From: Guillardia theta CCMP2712
Lineage: Eukaryota > Cryptophyceae > Pyrenomonadales > Geminigeraceae
NCBI RefSeq assembly: GCF_000315625.1
Contig: NW_005434631.1
Location: 260,957-324,956 of the forward strand
Direction: 5' to 3'
DNA length: 64,000 bases
The position numbers were made by a program, and so were the translations under genes. Numbering within the stretch: the first letter of the stretch is position 1; each line of letters begins with the position of its first letter. The notes below the pieces were generated by a model. That model had not been told where the DNA came from. It was given only the letters and a program-made list of their open reading frames with translations, and made no database searches. Of the stretch, positions 1-10,946 are shown piece by piece.

Positions 1-1914
1 CGGGCTGTGGATTCAAGGTACGTTCGCATGAAGAGAGGTGTCATCGGGCACCAAACCTCCACACATTGAACTCTTTAGCTCATGTTAGGAGCAGGGAGAA
101 CCCGAAGAAAAACAGCTGACCTTGCAAGATATCCTTGGTTTGAGAGATCCTGCCAGTCTGCCTGTAGGAAAAGAATCAACAGGGTCTTGGAAGTACGACA
201 GTGAACAAGCAACCTCATAGAGCTTCGGCCCTATCAGATTCTTGAGCTCTTTGATCTTGTCGTCTTCACGGACGAGCGTCGCCGTCAGTCCAAGCTTGCA
301 GTGGGCATTCACTACGTTGAGAACTTGCCAGAACTTCTCAGCAAAACTCAGGTGAACCTCGTCCAGCACTATGATCCCCCACTGCCGCTTCTTGATCTCT
401 TCGATCAGCGCCTCACCCGCCTTCGATCTCTTCTTGTCCAACGTGATCATAGGATAGGTTGTGATAAGGAGTTTCCCAAGAGGCTTGTTCTGCCAGTCTC
501 CTCCTTTGCTCAGAAAGCAAGTAACGTCTGACTCCTTCACGTTGGTCCAGGTGCTGGTGAACTGCTGCTTCCACTGCGTCACCGCCATGGACGTATTGCA
601 GATCACAGCAGCGCACTTCTTGATATTCGCAACAGCTGAGATCCCAACCAGCGTCTTGCCTGCACCACAGGGGAGGACGATGAAACCCGAACGAGCTCTG
701 CCGTGCGAGAACATCTTGGAAAGGGATTTCTCTTGGTAGGAGCGAATGAAAGTCCCTGGCCGGGCCTCGATCTTGAGGTCCGGAGTGACCCTGTCGTTTG
801 CGAAGTCATACTCCTCGAGCACGGGCAGGTTGATCTCAAGGCACTGCTTCTTCACATCAAGGTGCATGCTCCGACGGATCTCGATCTGCCACATCTGAGA
901 CCTCGGCACGTCGTTCCCACGGACGTCAGCCCCGCTGTCATCTTCACCGATCTCGATGAGATCTTCCAGTGCAGCCACCTCGTCCTTCCTTGCCTCGTCC
1001 TTCTTCGCCCCTTTGTCGTCATTCAGCGCCCCCATGGACGGCTCACCCTTGCCCAACACGTTCATGCCCTCTGGCAGGGAAGGCATGTCGGTGTCGTTGA
1101 GGATGCCTTGACCTTCCCTTCCAGTCATTGCGCTCTTGATGACATCGTCTCCTCTCAGCCGCTCATAGATTGCCTTGGAAGGAGTCTCCAGGAAGAAGCG
1201 GTCATCCACTATCACCTGGTACACCCTGTCACTCGCATGCTACACAATACAGGGAGCGTCCCAACCATCTTCACTTTTCCGTACACAGCTGTGCAGTTGC
1301 GGATGAAGTTCTCAATGGATGTCGGCACTCGCGTCTTGCACAGCATGCTGAGCCGAGAGATGATGGTCTCAGAGTCCAACCCGATGGAGACCGCAGCGTG
1401 CAGGGAGTGCTGTTATGCAACAAAGTGAGCCCAGGACATGTAAGAGGAAGATGCAAGTCGTTGCAAGGACACGAAGGGCACTTGCCTGTGTCATCTCATA
1501 CTCATTGATGTATTCGCACCTACTGACCGGCTCCGCAATAGCGATCATGAAGTCTTCAGCGTACTTGAAGAAGGGAGAGAATCGTTCAAGGAAGCAGTGT
1601 TTGTTCCTCCCCACACACAAGGGCCGTGTTGAATGGTCTCCTTTCAGTTGTAGATCGCTCCAGTCTTTCTCTTCCTCTTCTTCATCCTCGTCTTCCGAGT
1701 CGCCAACCTCGCTCTGTGCTTCCTCCTCCTCCGACTTCTGCTTCTCCGATGGGGGCAGAATTTTCAGTTTGATCCTCCCGCTGCTCTCCTTCTCTCCTCC
1801 TCCTCCCCCTCCTCCTGAAGTGACTCTTGAATCCTCACTATCGGCTCTCTCTCCTCCTCCGTCTCCTCCCTCGTCTCCTCCCTCCCTCCTCCTCTTCTCA
1901 GGCCCTCCTCCCAT
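1..1914 (-). CDS. ERCC3: TFIIH DNA helicase XPB/ERCC3 (partial, C-terminus beyond left edge)
   Basis: ATP-dependent 3'-5' helicase/translocase of TFIIH, acting in promoter opening and nucleotide excision repair in the nucleus. Seen: an acidic, Gly-rich N-terminus; the XPB N-terminal domain (DHSTRPLCVGRNKHCFLE, then FSPFFKYAEDFMIAIAEPV); a second exon (HSLHAAVSIGL to YGKVKM); and the helicase core with Walker A PCGAGKTLVG, the XPB-typical DEVH box and motif III GLTATLVREDDKIKEL. After KLYE a short intron gives an exon reading ADWQDLSNQGYLA, matching the family; the second RecA lobe lies left of position 1. The likely start is the ATG at 1914; one at 1944 is also in frame. The intron near 1225-1260 is only about 26 nt in my reading, so that boundary is uncertain. 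The first intron uses a GC donor. Confidence 0.96.
1410..1485 (-). other. GC-AG intron in the XPB gene
   Basis: Joining CAG|GCAAGT to ATAACAG|CAC gives EYEMTQ followed by HSLHAAVSIGL, which aligns without a gap to the conserved XPB segment. No GT donor gives this join. The intron is 76 nt. Confidence 0.8.
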
Positions 1915-1944
1915 GGACGCCCAACAGAGAACAGGGATCCTCAT

Positions 1945-2902
1945 CCCCGCTCAACCCCGCACTATCTGCCTCAGTGCCGGCCTACTGACCGGCCGGGCCC
2001 AGTACCGGGCCAAAGAGTACGCTGTCAGTACCCTTGGGAGTTGAAGGAACAGAACAAAGGGGGGTGGGGTAGGGAAATTCGGAGCTGTATACGTGGGGTA
2101 CAAAGTAGCACATTTGGGGGTGAAGGCGAATATAGGGGGGGTACTTTGACGGAGGTCAGCGGCCTCTGGTTTCTATAAGGACCCCTCCCGTCATGCACCC
2201 ATAAATTTTCTATCCAACCGGTTATATTTACTGTAATGATACCCGTACTCAGATAACCCCCACCTCCCTGCAAACACTGGCACCCTCACATATAAATCGT
2301 GTCGAGATTCCCCCGGTCCATGCCGAGGAGAAGCAGGGAGTGGGAGGGAAAGGAATGAGGGGAGGGCAGGAAAGCACAAGACAGATCGACTGGTGACTAT
2401 CTCGATGATAGAATGGCTCGGAGGGACAAAGAACGATGTTGAGTTGAGACTCATGTTGTGCAGGTAGAACACACACAATCAGAAACGAATGGGAAGACTC
2501 ATGCGTAGGTAGGGAAATTGAGAGTAGGCTGCATCCCGACCAATGCAGAGCAAAGCGTTCAAGTTTTGAGGCACAGATTCAAGCTGCTTTTGTTGGGAAA
2601 GAGAACCCAAGAGGCATGGAAAGGGGAACGCAACGAGAAATAGTGGGATCTTTGTGTTTGCGGGCAAGAGAAAACGATTTATTGAGGGGTTCATTATTTC
2701 TTGTACACCTCCAATACTAGAATGTGTGCAAGACTCAGGCAAAAGAGAAGCTTTCATGGAGCCATCTTTCAAATGGAAGAAGTAGAAACAGAAATAAGAG
2801 TAGATGGAGAACGGGGAGTTAGGTCTAAAAGCTCATTGCGTATATCATCGGCACGCTAAGACCCTTGGTTCTCGGCCCCTTTGCTAACTCGTTTGTGTGA
2901 AG
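1945..2902. other. Intergenic region with G-rich runs
   Basis: No coding exon could be supported. The left part carries G-rich runs such as GGGGTGGGGTAGGG near 2060 and GGGGGGGTACTT near 2135. The right part should hold the promoter and 5' UTR of the plastid protein gene at 2903. Confidence 0.5.
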
Positions 2903-3366
2903 ATGATGCAGAAGGCTTTGTTTGGACTTCTCTTGCTCTACGTGAGCGGCGCATCCGCTTTCGCTCCTTCCATGTCGCTTCCTCGCAAGCTTCCCCTCAG
3001 CAGATCCCACGTCCAGAGCAAGCAGTCCACCGTCTGCAGCATGGATCGCTCTCAGTTCGCCAATGCTGCTGTATCTTCTGCTCTCATTGCATCCATTGCC
3101 TTGTTCTCCCCTGCTATCGCTCCTGTCGACGCTGCAGTAGCTCCCAACCCCTATGCTAAGGTGGCATTACTTCACTTTTGTTGATGTATCTCTCATGCCC
3201 ATCACAGGATCAGCCTACCGAGGTTAAGACTGAGACCAAGAAGAGCGAAGGAGGAAACGCTGGTCTGGTCGCTATCCCCCTTCTTGCAGGCTTGGCCCTT
3301 TCCTACCCTTTCTTTTCCCGTAGCACGGAGAGACTCGTCGAGAAGGCGCAGGGCAAGAGGAAGTAA
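2903..3366 (+). CDS. Small plastid-targeted thylakoid-type membrane protein, unnamed
   Basis: Two exons, 2903-3160 and 3208-3366, joined by a 47-nt GT-AG intron (phase 0, AAG|GAT). The N-terminus is tripartite: signal peptide to ASA, cleavage before FAP (phenylalanine at +1, typical of red-lineage complex plastids), a basic Ser-rich transit stretch, then a second hydrophobic stretch ending in DAAVA that resembles a thylakoid signal. The short mature part has a charged segment, one C-terminal membrane helix (LVAIPLLAGLALSYPFF) and a basic tail. Size and layout suggest a small photosystem or thylakoid subunit, but I do not recognise the family. ATG 2903 is chosen because the upstream in-frame codon at 2897 is GTG. 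Confidence 0.85.
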
Positions 3367-3466
3367 ACGAGCCTCCTGAGGTTCTGCTCTGGAACATCCT
3401 CACGATCTGATATACTCCATTCGCCGAAAGATTTTGGATATGACTTTCGTAGTTTGGTTCATAGCA

Positions 3467-3472
3467 AATAAA
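3467..3472 (+). promoter_or_regulatory. Candidate polyadenylation signal AATAAA
   Basis: A canonical AATAAA lies about 100 bp downstream of the plastid protein stop codon. This convergent intergenic stretch is short, and the opposite gene stops at 3557. Confidence 0.4.
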
Positions 3473-3556
3473 ACAATACAATATCAAAGACTAAGGAAGC
3501 TAGCTTCCATCCAGCTTTCTCACGCAATAGATATTTGTGATCTTGTGCTCCGCTGA

Positions 3557-5059
3557 TCAAGGCATTCCTCTCCACACGTACACAATATCATGATGGCCTT
3601 GCCCGTTAAATTTGGAGGAGGCGCAACGAGTGTAGGCACCCATATCAGGAAACCAGATCCAGTCACCCACATTCAGTTCTGGGAGTCTCGTGCAAGGCAG
3701 CACAACATCGATACTGTCACACGTGGGGCCGAACAGCTTCGTAGGTACAATGCGCACCGGATCGACGGGATCAAAGAGAACATGCGGAACCACGACTGCG
3801 TGATCGAATACCACACAGTTGAAGGATCCGTAGCAGCCATCATTGATATACAGCGCAACCTCGGGAGCATTGTCCTCACCGACTGCCTCTGACTTCTTGA
3901 ATACTAGGATGTCTTGACCATCGTTCTCCTTGCCGGGTCTGGCCCCAAAAGACTCAATCTCAGCAGTATCTGCAAGCTGTGACTCGCTAAGCTGTCTCTT
4001 GGCAATGACAGCAACTGCGTAGGTATGGCTGGCACAAACCATGTACCTGCCAGGCTCTGCAATGATCTGAACTCCTGAAGATGGAGGAAAGAAGTGATCC
4101 AAAGCGTCGGACAAAGTCAATGCAACATCTCGGAACGAAAATTCACCATCGTCTGTCCCAGGGAATCCTCCACCGCAATCGAGAAGAACTGGATTGAATC
4201 CATAGCTAGAGGCGAGATCGAAAGCTTCCCTGGCAGATTCCACGGCATCCGCGAACGGTTTGAGATCCCCACAGCCCGATCCCACGTGAAAGCTGAAGCC
4301 AACCACATTGATTCCCAAGGCCTTGCTCGTTTGCAGGAGCGCGTCCCACTCGTGCTTCGGGGCTCCAAATTTGGAGTTGAAGCGACAGACGGATTTCGAG
4401 TCATCGACAGCGATCCGGATCACAATTTCTGCATCGGGGAAGATGTCAGCAATCTTGTAAAGCTCCTCAATGTTGTCTGCAGTCATCTTCTTCACACCGG
4501 ACCTCTTCGCAAAGCTAATCATACTTGCTTGCTTGCAAGGATTTGCATATATAATCCTGGAAGGCTCCACACCAAGTTCCAAAGCAGCCTTGATTTCAGC
4601 CTTACTGGCGCAGTCGAAGCCACAACCAGCAAGGGCCAGCATTCGGGCAATGTATGCGTCGTTGTTACATTTCACGGCGTAGAATGGCTTTACTCTTGGA
4701 AGAAGCACTTTCCATTGGTTGAGTTTTGCAAGGACAGTCGTAAGATCGACGACGTAGAATGGATCTTGATCGGTGAGCTCAGTGGAAATGTCAGCAAGCA
4801 GCTTGCTCATTTCCATCGTTGCATCGATCTTGCGAACACACTCGTCATCTAGGATGGATTCCACTCCTTTGTTCTCCATGAAGACTTCAGGGCCCCATTT
4901 GTCGCAGTCCGGCTGGTCCGGACAAACTCCCTTTTCATCTGCAGAAATAGATGCCAGTGCATTCTTCTGGTCGATAACATCACTGTTGTTGCTGGTGATG
5001 CCTGCAAGGTCTGCATGAATCCTGTCAGGGAGGACGGCCGGGATACAAGGAGCTTCCAT
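3557..5059 (-). CDS. ODC: Ornithine decarboxylase (PLP, fold III)
   Basis: Converts ornithine to putrescine, the entry step of polyamine synthesis; normally a cytosolic homodimer. Single exon, 500 aa. Seen: PLP lysine K130 in PFYAVKCNND, HVGSG near 258, the glycine-rich DCGGGFPG near 294-301, EPGRYM near 335, YINDGCYGSFN near 404, and the catalytic Cys motif FGPTCDS near 443-449. The GPTCD motif favours ODC over diaminopimelate decarboxylase. The first 75 or so residues are a poorly conserved extension with no clear targeting signal. Its 3' end faces the plastid protein gene at close range. A related fold III basic amino-acid decarboxylase is the only alternative. Confidence 0.95.
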   Translation of the reverse strand: MEAPCIPAVLPDRIHADLAGITSNNSDVIDQKNALASISADEKGVCPDQPDCDKWGPEVFMENKGVESILDDECVRKIDATMEMSKLLADISTELTDQDPFYVVDLTTVLAKLNQWKVLLPRVKPFYAVKCNNDAYIARMLALAGCGFDCASKAEIKAALELGVEPSRIIYANPCKQASMISFAKRSGVKKMTADNIEELYKIADIFPDAEIVIRIAVDDSKSVCRFNSKFGAPKHEWDALLQTSKALGINVVGFSFHVGSGCGDLKPFADAVESAREAFDLASSYGFNPVLLDCGGGFPGTDDGEFSFRDVALTLSDALDHFFPPSSGVQIIAEPGRYMVCASHTYAVAVIAKRQLSESQLADTAEIESFGARPGKENDGQDILVFKKSEAVGEDNAPEVALYINDGCYGSFNCVVFDHAVVVPHVLFDPVDPVRIVPTKLFGPTCDSIDVVLPCTRLPELNVGDWIWFPDMGAYTRCASSKFNGQGHHDIVYVWRGMP

Positions 5060-6238
5060 AGCGCTTAAGTGAAAGGGAACAGAACGAGGGTCTGATCTTT
5101 GAACTTGATTCTCTTTGGCCTCAGGCAGCTAGCACAATGCAGGCTGGCTACGAAAGGCAGGAGGGATTCTCTCAACTAAGGGAGAGCAGAAAGGCAGCTA
5201 GCGGAAGGAGAAGCGAGAGGAGAGGCGGAGGACGGGAAGTCAGAGGACGCTGGATGGAAATCGAAGTTTGATGAGGCGCGTGCCTACAATGTTGTTGGAT
5301 GGAGGGGGTACATCCTAAGGGGGTGGTGGTCCGTCATGACCCCAATAGTACCGGGTACATTTCCACTTCCATCTACTGGCGCGATGTAGGCTGGGGTACC
5401 GTGGGGAAGAAACGATGGTGGGGTGCTAAATTACGAGGTTGGGGTTGGGTCCTGTAGCAAGTGGGGTGGGTTTTCCAAGATCCGCACGAGACTCGCTTAA
5501 ACAAATATAGACACAGAAGCGGGGGTAGGGTTATCAAGGAAGGGTTATCGATTGAATTCAATCATATTGGACCGGTATTTTGAGCTTTCGAATCAGTTAA
5601 AAAGGGGGTAGGGTTTTTGGTTTTCATTCGCTAGGGTGGGTAGGGAGCTTTTTTCAGGGGTGCGCTGGAGATGTGATGCCAGGGTACCGGATCCTGTATT
5701 TGCAAGGTCAGGGTAGCTACATGGCTCGAATTTTCTATTACCAAAGTCAGAAAATCGACATTCCTTGAGAGCCCTCAGAGTACAAGGGCCTGGTATAACC
5801 GACGTATGTGTCTGGTGATGGAATCCTGACCACCGTATGAGTTTCCCAGAATTACAGCTCGAATGCTCAGGTGGGGTGGTATACCACTCGCTATCCTCGT
5901 TCTGCACCCCACAAAACCCATTGCTGGATGCAATCTCGGGGTCTGTCCTAGTTGATAATTAGGGGGTGGGGTAGTTTTGAGAACCCAAAACCTGGGGGGT
6001 CCTCCCAGGCCTTGCCAGAAAGAATAGATTTAGCTGGACATAGTAAATCAAAAGAATCAGCTAATATGATAAAGTACCACCCCCCTATCTACCAGACTCT
6101 TTTGCTTTCTTATTACCCCAGCTAGAATGTTATCCACCCCCTAGAATCCAGTCACCTACCCGTACCATTTGAGGATACCCACCCACCTCACCAACAACGT
6201 ACTGAGGGGCCAGAGTGTGAAATCTATTTCCGTTCACC
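5060..6238. other. Intergenic region rich in GGGGTAGGGT-like runs
   Basis: No supportable gene. The sequence repeats variants of GGGGTRGGGT on both strands (for example near 5520, 5605, 5635 and 5965). The first 150 bp should hold the ODC promoter. Confidence 0.5.
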
Positions 6239-6959
6239 ATGTTCGCTCTTGTTCGCAACGTCGAGTCTCTCAAGGCTGTCAGGTAAGACGACGGGAAGAG
6301 GAGAAACTTGCACTCTGCCTTGTACCTCTTGGTTACCAGATGCTCATTCAACTTATTCCTTCTTGCTTCATTACCCCCCCCCCCCCCCCCCCCCACACAC
6401 ACACACCATCTCTCCCCCTTAGTTGATAAGCTTTCCTGTGCATTGCCACGGCCCTGTGCTTGTTGCACAACTCTGTATAGTAGTGTGTGTATTTTTTTTC
6501 GTATGGAGGTATCAACCCACTGCTTTCACGTCATTCTTCACCCCTTGAAGCCATCTGTGCTTCAATGTGCAAAAATGCAACACAGCTTTAGGACTGGAAC
6601 ATTCTACCTGCGTCGAATACCATCTTCTTGTACCCGCTACTTGATCCCTTTCATGAATATGTGTCGCATGCTATGCATAAGGCATTGTTTCCACATACTA
6701 AACCATCTCGAACCAAGGCATAGAATCGAGCCCATTTCTGAATAATGATGTTTGGTCGTTGTGCAGCTATGTCGAGGCCTACGGTGCCGGCCAGTTCGAT
6801 GGCCAGAGCTCTGGACACGACTTCTACGGGGTATAGTTGACCGCTCCGTTGAAATGCGCCTGACTCGACTTTCAGACCCTCTGGCTTCCCCCAACTGGAT
6901 GGGTGAACAACTGTGATGGCGGCCGCTCCCACTCGTATTGTGACTACCGCCAGCAATAA
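6239..6959 (+). CDS. Putative three-exon gene for a 63-aa protein
   Basis: Hand-built model. Exon 1 is 6239-6282 (MFALVRNVESLKAV), exon 2 is 6767-6830 (YVEAYGAGQFDGQSS onward) and exon 3 is 6876-6959 (ending SYCDYRQQ). Introns are 484 nt (AG|GTAAGA to GTGCAG) and 45 nt (GTATAG to TTTCAG). The three exons total 192 nt including the stop and join in frame. The second intron has the size typical of this genome; the first is unusually long and carries a C-run near 6367-6393. There are two Cys and many Gly/Ser/Tyr residues. No family is recognised. It may be a fragment of a longer gene or a chance model. Confidence 0.4.
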
Positions 6960-7280
6960 GCTTGCACGACCAAATCCTTTGCGGTGGAGGGTACACAACA
7001 TTCTAGCATATCTTTGACTTGAACATCTACGAGAACCTCAAACTTTGTTTCCTTTTTACGGCCCATACACCACAGTGGAACTGAGACTGACTACCACTTA
7101 TTTTCCCATTAACGAGTGTCACGCAAATGCTACAGACTGCTTCTGGTATCGTCTGGATGACATGCGAACGCAGCAAATGGTCAAAATCTGTGAATTTATG
7201 TAGAATGTTTGCGGCGCCGCTGCAGCGGCAGACGGACAACTAATCAACTTGCGACGTATCTGGCAATGAGCGGAGCCTGT

Positions 7281-7596
7281 GACGGAATACAAGTTTGTTA
7301 GACTTGTACTAGTCCAAAGTCACGCAGACGTCACATCGACCTTAGTTGTAACAAGACAGTTTTTGCTCAAGACCGAGTTTAATGCACACAAAACCAGAAT
7401 TGAGGAGCACATGAGAGATTAGGATGTGAAACCCAAGCATCCAGACATGAGAGGACCTTAGCAAGACGGCTAGGAAAGCCCCCCTCTTCGTCCCACACGC
7501 TACATGTCCGCCTTGCCACGTAAGTCGTCTTGGTTTACAGGAGAGTTTTTGTTAACATGGCGCTATCTGACTGGCACGGCTGGCATACGTTCCATC
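7281..7596. repeat. 316-bp direct repeat, copy 1
   Basis: Identical to 8468-8783 over all 316 bases; flanking bases differ immediately on both sides. Contains no long ORF. Confidence 0.95.
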
Positions 7597-7868
7597 CTCC
7601 CCCCGAGTTTCTGAAATAGTACGTTACATCGGACGTCAGAAAGTCACGCAAACAAGAATGTCAGCAGATCCAAGTCAAGATACGACGATACATCGTCAAG
7701 TTCACAGTCATGCTGAGTGGGCAATAACCATTCAAGGATTGTCCATTCTGAAGAAGATTTTCATGCAGAGCTATTAGATGTGCAGTAAAGAGATAAGGAA
7801 GATGCATAGCGAGCGGGTGCAATGAAGAGCGATAGAGTATAGGATAAGAGAGTCTGAAGAGAGAGAAG

Positions 7869-7907
<39 letters not shown>

Positions 7908-8467
7908 TGCCCGCCGGCATTTGAAGACCAAAAGATAAATTTTTTGAACCGTAAAGAACTTGTGACCAGAGATTGCTGCCGCGAGATTGGAACATCCGTT
8001 TCAAGGCATCTGAAGATTGTTGTGCAGTAGTACCTTGTTCGCCGATCCAGAAGTAGCTCCAGTTATGCATGCCACAGCCTAGCTCCATGACATGAAACTT
8101 CCGCCAGATCTCCTGGTAGTTCCATTTGATCCTACTCAAAGATCAAGAAGATTAAAATCGAATAAGCTTCAAGTGCGTTTCCACACGGTTAAGCAGATAT
8201 TCGACCGACCAATCTGGCTGGGGAAGGCTTGTTTTTCCAATTCGAAGATCAATCAAACAAATTGAGGCTGAAATGAGAGGCCTAAACAACTTGCGGCTAG
8301 AGAGAGAGCCTGATTGAAGAGAGGAGTCATCCGAATTTGTAAGGCTTGAATTGCATGAATTTTCGACAGTAACGAAACGATACCAAGAAAGAAAAAACTC
8401 CAGTAAACAATTCAACTAACCAAATATAAGATCAACATGATTGAGCATGTAATCGGGGCCCATAACC
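7597..8467 (-). other. Interior between the 316-bp repeats, with ORF fragments
   Basis: Minus-strand frames at 7774-8139 and 8152-8415 encode stretches of ordinary protein-like composition (for example WNYQEIWRKFHVMELGCGMH and PDWSVEYLLNR). I could not join them with phase-consistent splice sites. They may be captured gene fragments or degraded coding sequence. A (GA)n tract lies at 7872-7905. Confidence 0.3.
7872..7905. repeat. (GA)n microsatellite
   Basis: Uninterrupted AG dinucleotides inside the interior segment of the repeat-flanked element. Confidence 0.95.
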
Positions 8468-8783
8468 GACGGAATACAAGTTTGTTAGACTTGTACTAGT
8501 CCAAAGTCACGCAGACGTCACATCGACCTTAGTTGTAACAAGACAGTTTTTGCTCAAGACCGAGTTTAATGCACACAAAACCAGAATTGAGGAGCACATG
8601 AGAGATTAGGATGTGAAACCCAAGCATCCAGACATGAGAGGACCTTAGCAAGACGGCTAGGAAAGCCCCCCTCTTCGTCCCACACGCTACATGTCCGCCT
8701 TGCCACGTAAGTCGTCTTGGTTTACAGGAGAGTTTTTGTTAACATGGCGCTATCTGACTGGCACGGCTGGCATACGTTCCATC
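8468..8783. repeat. 316-bp direct repeat, copy 2
   Basis: Exact second copy of 7281-7596. It is followed at once by the pentamer GCCTG and then by a GC-rich island. Confidence 0.95.
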
Positions 8784-8784
8784 A

Positions 8785-9175
8785 GCCTGCCTATCTGATC
8801 GCCGGATGGTCGTCACGGAGGAGTTCTTCCTGTGGCGCGCCTGGCAGTGGCCGGGCCGCGCGGCTGCCACTGGGGCCGGGGGCGCGCCGGCTGGGCGACC
8901 CGCCGCGGCCCGTCTCCGACAGCAGTGCCACCGGTGACTGTCGGATAAGCCGGGAGGATAAGAGTTAGTTGGTTCTCACTGTCCGATGTTTTCTCTTCTC
9001 CGAGCGCCGTCACAGTAGCCGGGCACCGTCTGACACGCTGGTTTAGTTCTCTAAAAGCCTGTTTAGAGCGCACGGTAGTACTTGACTAGTCGTTCAGTGC
9101 GGCCGACCGGGCCCGGGCCTTGCCGGTGATCGTCACCGGACGGTCCGATCACTGAGCTCAGTTCGGTGGCTTCTT
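8785..9175. repeat. GC-rich island, member of a dispersed class
   Basis: A sharp shift to GC-rich sequence (GGGGCCGGGGGCGCGCCGG near 8872) with no coding potential I can support. Similar islands occur near 21.9, 33.2, 39.1, 44.6, 51.3, 53.5 and 56.7 kb and share short words such as CACTGAG/CTCAGTG. Confidence 0.5.
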
Positions 9176-10946
9176 TACAGTCTCGATTTTACAAGCAATT
9201 TGTACCGGGTTTTTAAAAGACCTATATTATATTATAGAATCTGTCACGGGAGGCCTTGTACCAGAAACTCCTCGTTGCTAGTACTTCCTTGGAGTGATTT
9301 GAAGGGGTAGTTTTGCCTGGAATCCGATGGGTAATAGGGCCCGTTTCTTGTGCAGGGTTTTCGATTAGTGATGCGACGCGCCTCAGAGTCTTAAGTGTAC
9401 CCCCCTCTATGAGCCTGATGTCCACGGGTGGGGGTATGCGGACCCAAGTGGAAAGGTATCTCTGCTCTATGGGTGATCACGGATCAAGCAAGGGGTGGGG
9501 TGATTTACAGAATTTCCTGTGCTCTGAATTGAAGAAAGCACAAATTGCGTGTTTTCAAGGGTGCTATTAGTCAAAGTTTGTTGTATTTTTATGGTGGGGT
9601 GGTAATATTTGAAATATACCCATAAATGTTTTGCTGGGTGTTGAAAGATCTTTCGGGGTGACTTTTGTTGGGGTGGTTTTTTTAAAACCTGTTTTATAAG
9701 TTTTTTTTTAAAATACTAAAAATAGTTTTAGGCTCCAAAAAGTAAAATAGTTTGACTTGCAGCTTGCTGAAACGACATTGAGTGAAAACGTTTCACGAAT
9801 AGAGAAGAATTTGCTCTTGGAAGCAAAATGTGAAATGATCTTCTTTCAGTTTTTACAACGAGCCCCCCTAGCCATCTCACCTCAATTTCTAAAAATATCA
9901 ACAAAGCGTTCCTTCTGGTACCTTTGGTTTCTCATTTTAGCATCAAATGACTTCGATCGTTGTGATCTCCCCTGCCAGGTCAATAAGGCTGACCAAAAAA
10001 ACATTGTTTTTAACTTTGTTTTAAACAGGGGTGAGCGAATTCGATTTCGGCTACAGGTATCTGAATTGGGTCTCATGTTCGTCAAGATCATCAAAGCTCT
10101 TTTTGTAATATAAATATTTGCCAACTTGAATTCAAATTTCACAAGCAAAAAGCATCAAAATGTCAAATTAGAGGAGCCCTACTGAAAACGAAGCAAAATA
10201 CAATTGAATTCCCCCCAACCCTACCCGTGAAATCGAGAATGCTATTGCTGTGTCCCATGACCCATCATCTAGTACCCCTACCCCCTTTTACCTCTCTTTG
10301 GAGAACTACCCCGCCTTCATCTTTCAAACTTGAATAATCTGCGATTTCAATTGACGATCTATAAAGTTTAAATATTATATGAGTATTTGAAGAAATAAAC
10401 GTTCAAATTAAAATTTATTTTTGAACATTTGAGCTCAAAATCTTCCACCCTACGGGATATTTTCAACAGACCCCAACAAAGTAGCAGGACCCGTCCACTG
10501 ATCACCCCCACCCCCTTTTTGATAAATTTCCTCTCCTCCTTCGCTCGACTCCCGCCCAACCCTCTCCTCTCGTTCTTGCAATCCCCCTTCACCTTCCCCC
10601 CTCTCTCTTTCTCATCCTTTCCCGTCCCTCCTTTTTCTCCTCAACTCTCTTCTAGTCTCCTCGTATATTCAATCTTGCACGATCCTGCCAGATTTCCCTC
10701 CCTCATCTGCCATTCTTGATCTCGTAATCTAGATCACACTCTGGGTTTCGTGAAGGACGACTTTGATTGTTTATCCTGTTTTAAATCGGTTATTTATCTG
10801 AGCTGAAGACACTCTATCTTCTGCCGCAAGCTCATCAATTTATTGGTCGTGTACGTGTCTTTGTTTTGAATGGTTTATTGAAGCTACTGGCCTGGGGATC
10901 AAACCCTGGTTTGGATGGTTGTCTGAGGCACAAAAGTAGCTTCCGG
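9176..10946. other. Intergenic, AT-rich with G-rich runs and a pyrimidine-rich promoter-proximal part
   Basis: From 9176 to 10430 the DNA is AT-rich with GGGGTGGGGTG-type runs near 9490 and 9590. From 10500 to 10700 it becomes CT-rich, probably the upstream region of the RapZ-C gene. The small ORFs here have low-complexity translations. Confidence 0.4.

Larger units (their letters stand above)
7280..8784. mobile_element. Candidate short LTR-type element with 316-bp terminal direct repeats
   Basis: Two 316-bp copies (7281-7596 and 8468-8783) were compared base by base and are identical; they enclose 871 bp. The outer ends read TG and CA, and the pentamer GCCTG sits directly outside both ends (7275-7279 and 8785-8789), like a target-site duplication. 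Read on the minus strand, a purine run (CTCGGGGGGAGGATGG) precedes the repeat at 7596, as a polypurine tract would. The inner repeat ends lack the matching TG/CA bases, and no reverse transcriptase is visible, so this would be a non-autonomous (TRIM/LARD-like) element. A tandem segmental copy or an assembly duplication is the alternative. Confidence 0.55.

Noticed and set aside
301-1508. Plus-strand open frames across the XPB gene
   Set aside because: They are antisense to well-conserved helicase exons; their translations are low in information and match nothing.
4094-4852. A 252-codon plus-strand ORF opposite ODC
   Set aside because: It is the mirror of highly conserved ODC codons and has no domain of its own.
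7597-8467. A gene inside the repeat-flanked segment
   Set aside because: Protein-like stretches exist on the minus strand, but donor and acceptor phases did not agree, so no model is offered.
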